From Cyanobacteriota bacterium (lineage in GTDB: Bacteria; Cyanobacteriota; Cyanobacteriia; Phormidesmidales; Phormidesmidaceae): a stretch of 17,641 nucleotides of DNA. The DNA lies in the NCBI GenBank assembly GCA_027592485.1, contig JAQCKL010000024.1, positions 1 to 17,641 of the forward strand, in the 5' to 3' direction. The notes under the pieces were generated by a model that had not been told where the DNA came from, ran no database searches, and saw only the letters and a list, made by a program, of their open reading frames with translations. Below are positions 14,070 to 17,641 of the stretch, in pieces; position 1 is the stretch's first letter; the number at the start of each line of letters is the position of its first letter. A program made the translations under genes and the position numbers.

Positions 14070-14351
14070 TCAAATCGCCTGGGGAGCCATGGTAGGCAAT
14101 GAATCAGCCTTGTCATCATAAACAGTCAAGCTGGCCGGTTGCTGACAATGCATGACGGTCGCTCGGATGTTCTGAGCACCTTCCTGGGCCAGATCGTCAA
14201 TGTAGCCTTTCTTGGCTAAGGCCGCCTCCTCAGAAATCGAGAAGGGTCCAAAGTAGTAGGTGCAGGTGGGTGAGTCTGTCTTAACTTCAATCCACCAGGA
14301 CTTGCCTGACCCAAACAAAGACCCCAATACCTTACTAAATACGTTCTTCAT
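14070..14351 (-). CDS. DUF1816 domain protein
   Basis: A 93-residue soluble protein carrying the small DUF1816 domain, found mainly in cyanobacteria. The recognisable core is WWIEVKTDSPTCTYYFGPF (19-37) followed by EEAALAKKGYIDDLAQEGAQN (41-61, helical). The function of the family is unknown; some members accompany phycobilisome linker-type proteins, but nothing here shows that. The polar C-terminal tail (about 75-93) is not part of the core. Length is normal for the family. It sits alone: the rlmB stop lies 85 bp upstream and a good promoter (14426-14454) lies between, so it should be transcribed separately from the rlmB group. Start ATG at 14351. Confidence 0.85.
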   Translation of the reverse strand: MKNVFSKVLGSLFGSGKSWWIEVKTDSPTCTYYFGPFSISEEAALAKKGYIDDLAQEGAQNIRATVMHCQQPASLTVYDDKADSLPTMAPQAI

Positions 14352-14400
14352 AAAATCTGCTTGTCCATCTAGTACTACGTCAGATTGCGTGAAATTGAAT

Positions 14401-14410
14401 TTGACGTCAA
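14401..14410. promoter_or_regulatory. Perfect 10-bp palindrome in the DUF1816 leader
   Basis: TTGACGTCAA, a perfect palindrome, lies about 10-20 bases downstream of the transcription start expected from the promoter at 14426-14454. A related half, ACGTCAG, occurs at 14377-14383. It could be an operator; no known regulator is assigned. Confidence 0.3.
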
Positions 14411-14425
14411 CAGAGTCCTCGTCTT

Positions 14426-14454
14426 TTTATACTCCGTTACTTTGAGTTTTGCAA
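14426..14454 (-). promoter_or_regulatory. Promoter of the DUF1816 gene
   Basis: On the minus strand TTGCAA (14449-14454) and TATAAA (14426-14431) are separated by 17 bases, close to the sigma-70 consensus. The -35 lies inside the last codons of rlmB. Expected start near 14419, giving a leader of about 68 bases. Confidence 0.6.
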
Positions 14455-15630
14455 AGAATTAAGCTTTAGCTGCTGACCCCATTGCTGCCGATATATCTCG
14501 TAAAGGGCCATCCCTGTGGCGACCGAGGCATTGAGGCTAGGGGTCTTCCCCGATAAAGGCACAGAGACCAGATTGTCACACCCCTGCTGCACCGTGAGGC
14601 TAAGACCACTCCCTTCAGACCCCACCACTAAAACGGTAGCAGCCGTAAATTGCACGGCATGTATGGGTTGGCTAGCCTCTGCCGCGAGGCCGTAGATCCA
14701 AAAATTCTCTGCTTTCAGGTCTTCCAAAGCCCGCTTGAGGTTAACGACCCGAGCAATGGGAAAATGCTCGACCGCGCCCGCTGCCACCTTAGCAACGGTA
14801 GAGGTAACACCGACCGCTCGCCGCTGAGGAATCACAAGACCTTGGGCACCGATCGCTTCGGCACTACGAATAATGGCTCCCAAATTGTGGGGATCAGTAA
14901 TTCCGTCTGCGGCTAGGAGTACAGGTCGGGGGCTGGCCGCTTTCGCATGGGCAATCAGGGTTGCCAGTTCCCAGTAGCTATAGGATGCGACTTGGGCAAC
15001 AATGCCTTGGTGATTTTGGTGGGGGGCGATTTGCCCCAAGCGTCGATCATCAACCTCGTCAATCACCACACCATCGGCTTTGGCCGTCTTCAACAGCTCC
15101 ATAAAGCGGCCATCGTAGCGGAGCCGAGCATTGATCCAGAGACGATTGAGGGACCGTTCTCCCTCTAACGCCGCCTCAATGGCATGGCGACCATAGATCA
15201 AATCATCAGTGCTTTTGCCCGACTGTTCCTCCTCAGAAGGCGCATCCCATCGCTCTGCCCGACTATCGATGGGCTCCCGTCTGGGCTGAAAGCGCGGGTT
15301 TGACAGCTCTCTGCCCTTCGGTTGAAATCGACGGGCAGCACCATCCCGCACTGGGGGCCGAGGTTTACCCTGAGCTGGGGATCGCTTGGGAAACCGATCT
15401 GCCCTTGACGGCAATTGGGGCGGTTCAAACGAAGCCTTAGGGGAGAACTCATCCTGACTGGGTTGTCGAGGCGATTGGGGCTTGGCTGGACGGGCAGCCT
15501 GCCTCGGTTTGGGGGAAGCATACCCAGCATTCTCTGATGAGCTTCGCCGAGGCCCTTTGCGCCGGGGTGGCGGAGATGAAGCGCCCCGACGACGGGGTTT
15601 ATCTTGGGGGCGGGGACGACGATCAGCCAT
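14437..15630 (-). CDS. rlmB: TrmH-family 23S rRNA 2'-O-methyltransferase RlmB
   Basis: RlmB methylates the 2'-OH of a guanosine in the peptidyl-transferase region of 23S rRNA (G2251 in E. coli). Residues about 143-220 are the SpoU substrate-binding domain (DDLIYGRHAIEAAL; later APHQNHQGIVAQV at 202-214). Residues 235-385 are the SPOUT knot: ITDPHNLGAIIRSAEAIGA (244-262, with N249 and R255), VVGSEGSGLS (335-344) and VPLSGKTPSLNASVATG (357-373), the three SAM-binding motifs. Residues 1-140 are an Arg/Pro/Lys/Ser-rich, apparently disordered extension, against roughly 245 residues for a minimal RlmB; similar tails occur in other cyanobacterial members and may help RNA binding. mrnC lies 60 bp upstream on the same strand, the order known from Bacillus. 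Assignment to RlmB rather than another TrmH member is likely but not certain. Confidence 0.92.
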   Translation of the reverse strand: MADRRPRPQDKPRRRGASSPPPRRKGPRRSSSENAGYASPKPRQAARPAKPQSPRQPSQDEFSPKASFEPPQLPSRADRFPKRSPAQGKPRPPVRDGAARRFQPKGRELSNPRFQPRREPIDSRAERWDAPSEEEQSGKSTDDLIYGRHAIEAALEGERSLNRLWINARLRYDGRFMELLKTAKADGVVIDEVDDRRLGQIAPHQNHQGIVAQVASYSYWELATLIAHAKAASPRPVLLAADGITDPHNLGAIIRSAEAIGAQGLVIPQRRAVGVTSTVAKVAAGAVEHFPIARVVNLKRALEDLKAENFWIYGLAAEASQPIHAVQFTAATVLVVGSEGSGLSLTVQQGCDNLVSVPLSGKTPSLNASVATGMALYEIYRQQWGQQLKLNSLQNSK

Positions 15631-15690
15631 GGTAAATGCGAGGTTTAAAAGGAAGGATGAACAGAACGGCCATAGAGAAACAAAAAGAGA

Positions 15691-16152
15691 CTACCCTGTG
15701 CCTTCGAGATCCAGGTGATTAAGAAGCTCACCCAATCGCTGCGGATCGGTGAGGTAGAGATAGCCCACTAGGGTTTCTAAGCTAGTGGCTTGTTGGTAAA
15801 TTGCAGCCGCAGCCCGTTGTCGTCGACTGGGTGTGGCGTTACGGCCCCGACGCAATACCTCCACTTCATCTGGGGTCAAATGGGGGCGTAGGGCTTCTAG
15901 GTGATGGGCTTGTTGCTCGGCACGCACCTGACTCACCACCTGTTGATGATAGGTCTGGGTGCGCTTTGGCGGAAACAGATAGTGGCCTCGAATGAAGAGT
16001 TCGTAGACGGCGTCCCCCAGATAGGCCAAAGCCAGGGGGGACAGTTCCCGCAGTTGCGCCTGTGAGAGCATTGGGGATAAAAATACCTGACCAGCAATCA
16101 GTTGCAGGGCCAGCAGTTTTCCTGGGGGAATAGGCTCGGAGCTTTGACCCAT
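15691..16152 (-). CDS. mrnC: Mini-ribonuclease III MrnC
   Basis: Mini-III is a double-strand-specific ribonuclease made of an RNase III catalytic domain without the dsRNA-binding domain; in Bacillus it matures 23S rRNA. From the chosen ATG the protein has 153 residues. The catalytic signature LSPLALAYLGDAVYELFIRG holds the acidic D47, RRGRNA follows at 101-106 (family-typical), and E126 in QQATSLETLVGYLYL is the second key acid. The frame extends to a TTG at 16173, and another ATG at 16071 would give 126 residues, closer to the common length. I prefer 16152, but the start is uncertain because no clear Shine-Dalgarno sequence marks any of them. Located between the STAS gene and rlmB, likely in one transcript; pairing with rlmB supports an rRNA role. 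Confidence 0.9.
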   Translation of the reverse strand: MGQSSEPIPPGKLLALQLIAGQVFLSPMLSQAQLRELSPLALAYLGDAVYELFIRGHYLFPPKRTQTYHQQVVSQVRAEQQAHHLEALRPHLTPDEVEVLRRGRNATPSRRQRAAAAIYQQATSLETLVGYLYLTDPQRLGELLNHLDLEGTG

Positions 16153-16214
16153 AGTGTCAAACCCAGCCCCCAAGAAAAAGTACGTCCAAACAAAACGGGT
16201 CGGGGGACAGCACC

Positions 16215-16586
16215 CTAGTCAGAGGAATTCAGATTTGCGATCGCCTCCTCTAAAGAGGGTTGCACAGAGAGAAACTTCTCCAAGCGCACGAGCTTCACCG
16301 TCTGCATCACCCGAGGGTTAGCAATGACTTGCACGGTCCCGTTGGCTTCCTTAGCCTTCTTGACCAATTGCACCAATGCTCCCAACCCAGAACTATCGAT
16401 AAAGTCAATACCGGATAGGTCCAGGATGGCATTTGCAGGTCCGCCTTCTATATGCTGACTCAAAACTTTCCGAAAGGTCGGTTCTGAGAAGGCATCCAGC
16501 AGACCGGTGAGGCGAAAAATCTGACAATTTACCCTAACGTCGCGAGTGCCTCGTAAGCTTACGGTCAGGGCCAGTGATTCAGCGAT
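16215..16586 (-). CDS. STAS-domain anti-sigma factor antagonist, apparent ATC start
   Basis: A single STAS domain protein (SpoIIAA/RsbV type) that would release a sigma factor by binding its anti-sigma kinase when unphosphorylated. FRLTGLLDAFSEPTFRKVL (24-42) is the N-terminal strand and helix, and IDFIDSSGLGALVQLVKKA (60-78) contains the phosphorylatable serine, probably S65. The frame is open to a TAG at 16623-16625, but between that stop and the domain there is no in-frame ATG, GTG or TTG. The first TTG, at 16463, lies inside the domain and would delete the first strand. Promoter, GGGAGG and 6-base spacing all point to ATC at 16586, giving 123 residues starting (M)AESLALTVSLRGTRDV. CTG codons slightly downstream are alternatives. 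No anti-sigma kinase or sigma gene is in the window. mrnC follows 62 bp later. Confidence 0.85.
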   Translation of the reverse strand: MAESLALTVSLRGTRDVRVNCQIFRLTGLLDAFSEPTFRKVLSQHIEGGPANAILDLSGIDFIDSSGLGALVQLVKKAKEANGTVQVIANPRVMQTVKLVRLEKFLSVQPSLEEAIANLNSSD

Positions 16587-16592
16587 GGGAGA

Positions 16593-16598
16593 CCTCCC
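16593..16598 (-). promoter_or_regulatory. Strong ribosome binding site pointing to an ATC start
   Basis: GGGAGG on the minus strand, 6 bases before the ATC at 16584-16586. The following CTCCC could pair with GGGAG in a tight hairpin, which might limit initiation. Confidence 0.55.
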
Positions 16599-16625
16599 GA
16601 TGGCCAGCTCAGAATTTGAGCCCTA

Positions 16626-16654
16626 AGTATAGGGCAGGATTTTGGGAACCGCAA
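16626..16654 (-). promoter_or_regulatory. Promoter of the STAS gene
   Basis: TTGCGG (16649-16654) and TATACT (16626-16631) on the minus strand with a 17-base spacer, lying just past the carA stop. Expected start near 16619, about 33 bases before the proposed ATC start, so the operon can be transcribed independently of carA. Confidence 0.6.
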
Positions 16655-16682
16655 GCAACCCGTAAGCCCTGAAAAATAGCGG

Positions 16683-17641
16683 TTACAGGGGTGCTTTATC
16701 CGCCGCCAAGGGGATGGCTGCGCTTTTGTGTTCCCGCATCAGATCCACAAACTGACGAAACAGGTAATCCGCATCGTGGGGACCCGGACTGGCCTCGGGG
16801 TGGTATTGCACCGAAAATAGCGGCAGGGTTTTATGGCGCAGTCCCGCAACGGTGCGATCGTTGAGGTTCAAATGGGTGATTTCCACCTCTGCTGCCGGAA
16901 TGGAGTCGGCATCCAGGGCAAAACCATGGTTCTGGCTGGTGATCTCCACTTGGGCCGTGAGACCACAGGGTTGATTGAGGCCTCGGTGACCAAATTTGAG
17001 CTTGAAGGTTTTAGCCCCGAGGGAGAGCCCCAAAATCTGATGGCCCATGCAAATTCCAAAGGTCGGCACGTTCTGTTTTAGAAGGGCCGCAACGGTCTCG
17101 GGGGCTTCGGTTACTGCGGCTGGATCTCCGGGGCCATTAGAGAGAAAAATGCCGTCGGGCTCATAGGCCAAAATTGTCGCGGCATCGGTATGGGCGGGGA
17201 CCACAATCACTCGACAGCCGTACCGGGTCAACCGCCTCAGGATGTTGCGCTTGATGCCAAAATCGAGGGCCACGACAGTTAAAGGTGCGGCGGCCTCCTG
17301 AGGGGCATCAAAATATTCCCAAGGGGCAGCGGTGGCTTCTTCCCATTCATAGGGATGGTCAGTGGTAACCGCCTGCACCAGATTCAGCCCTTCCATGGAG
17401 GGGGCATCCTGCAGTTGACGCAGCAACTCTTCCGCGTGCAAAACCTCAGTGGAGATTGCGCCATTCATGGCCCCAGCGTTGCGGAGTTGGCGGGTCAGCG
17501 CACGGGTATCGATGCCATAAATCCCTGGAATACTGTGGTGCTTGAGGTAGTCAGATAGGGTTTGGGTGCTGCGCCAATTGCTCGGGTGATGGCAAATATT
17601 GCGGGCGATCGCCCCCATCACTTGGGGGCGTTGCGATTCTT
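16683..17641 (-). CDS. carA: Carbamoyl-phosphate synthase small subunit (5' end cut)
   Basis: CarA is the glutaminase subunit that releases ammonia from glutamine for carbamoyl phosphate synthesis, feeding arginine and pyrimidine pathways, in complex with CarB. The frame continues through the right edge (reading ...ESQRPQVMGAIARN), so roughly 60-70 N-terminal residues lie outside. The N-terminal CPSase domain continues through IPGIYGIDTRALTRQLRNAG. The class I glutamine amidotransferase domain starts near VVALDFGIKRNILRRL and carries FLSNGPGDP, the nucleophile elbow FGICMGHQILGLS (catalytic Cys) and FSVQYHPEASPGP (catalytic His and Glu). C-terminal tail is short. carB is not nearby in the window. 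No obvious terminator follows; the STAS promoter starts 30 bases downstream. Confidence 0.97.
   Translation of the reverse strand, partial: ESQRPQVMGAIARNICHHPSNWRSTQTLSDYLKHHSIPGIYGIDTRALTRQLRNAGAMNGAISTEVLHAEELLRQLQDAPSMEGLNLVQAVTTDHPYEWEEATAAPWEYFDAPQEAAAPLTVVALDFGIKRNILRRLTRYGCRVIVVPAHTDAATILAYEPDGIFLSNGPGDPAAVTEAPETVAALLKQNVPTFGICMGHQILGLSLGAKTFKLKFGHRGLNQPCGLTAQVEITSQNHGFALDADSIPAAEVEITHLNLNDRTVAGLRHKTLPLFSVQYHPEASPGPHDADYLFRQFVDLMREHKSAAIPLAADKAPL

Noticed and set aside
16215..16463. TTG at 16463 as the start of the STAS gene
   Set aside because: It would delete the first strand and helix of the STAS domain, which are clearly encoded upstream in frame (FRLTGLLDAFSEPTF).
1..17641. tRNA, rRNA, tmRNA, RNase P RNA or CRISPR repeats
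   Set aside because: I looked for T-loop GTTCRA motifs with flanking stems, conserved rRNA and RNA-gene strings, and regularly spaced repeats, and found none that held up. A covariance search could still reveal a small RNA.

Overview
The window reads as chromosomal DNA from a fairly GC-rich cyanobacterium. The evidence is a high density of the HIP1 octamer GCGATCGC (about 14 copies in 17.6 kb, against well under one expected by chance), a DUF1816 gene, a cyanobacterial-type STAS anti-sigma antagonist, a PrsW homologue, and a multi-receiver response regulator of the style common in this phylum. No rRNA, tRNA, CRISPR array, intact insertion sequence or phage gene is visible. The genus cannot be fixed from sequence alone.

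Layout. 1-2691 (all minus): the 5' part of an unrecognised gene, an isochorismatase/nicotinamidase-like hydrolase, then truB. 2776-3627 (plus): an SH3-domain lipoprotein. 3640-8168 (minus): a methyltransferase-glycosyltransferase fusion, a CheY-like receiver and an 807-residue hybrid response regulator (REC-wHTH-Hpt-REC-REC-degenerate GGDEF), transcribed in the order regulator, receiver, fusion. 8228-9202 (plus): a PrsW-type membrane protease whose 3' end overlaps, by 23 bp and convergently, a two-partner-secretion outer-membrane transporter (9180-10933, minus). 10934-11581: a gene-poor, hairpin-rich gap. 11582-13976 (plus): a DUF218/YdcF-like membrane protein and a Tat-signal DUF362 protein. 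14070-17641 (minus): DUF1816, rlmB, mini-RNase III (mrnC), a STAS antagonist and the 3' part of carA.

How genes may work together. mrnC-rlmB is a 23S rRNA maturation/modification pair also adjacent in Bacillus, and truB is a further RNA-modification gene. Several products concern the cell surface (lipoprotein, PrsW, FhaC/ShlB-type transporter, DUF218 membrane protein). The regulator-receiver-fusion run suggests signal-controlled sugar-lipid chemistry, but the signal and substrate are unknown.

Most noteworthy points: (1) the transporter's signal peptide is encoded in a different frame from its body, split at a six-G tract; (2) the STAS gene has a good promoter and Shine-Dalgarno sequence but no ATG/GTG/TTG at the expected start, only ATC; (3) the regulator fuses an OmpR-type DNA-binding output to a phosphorelay chain and a GGDEF domain whose signature is lost; (4) two 16-bp tandem repeats sit just upstream of the transporter; (5) an 18-bp direct repeat flanks a short palindromic segment at the end of the isochorismatase-like gene. 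I did not find a convincing new defence or mobile system.
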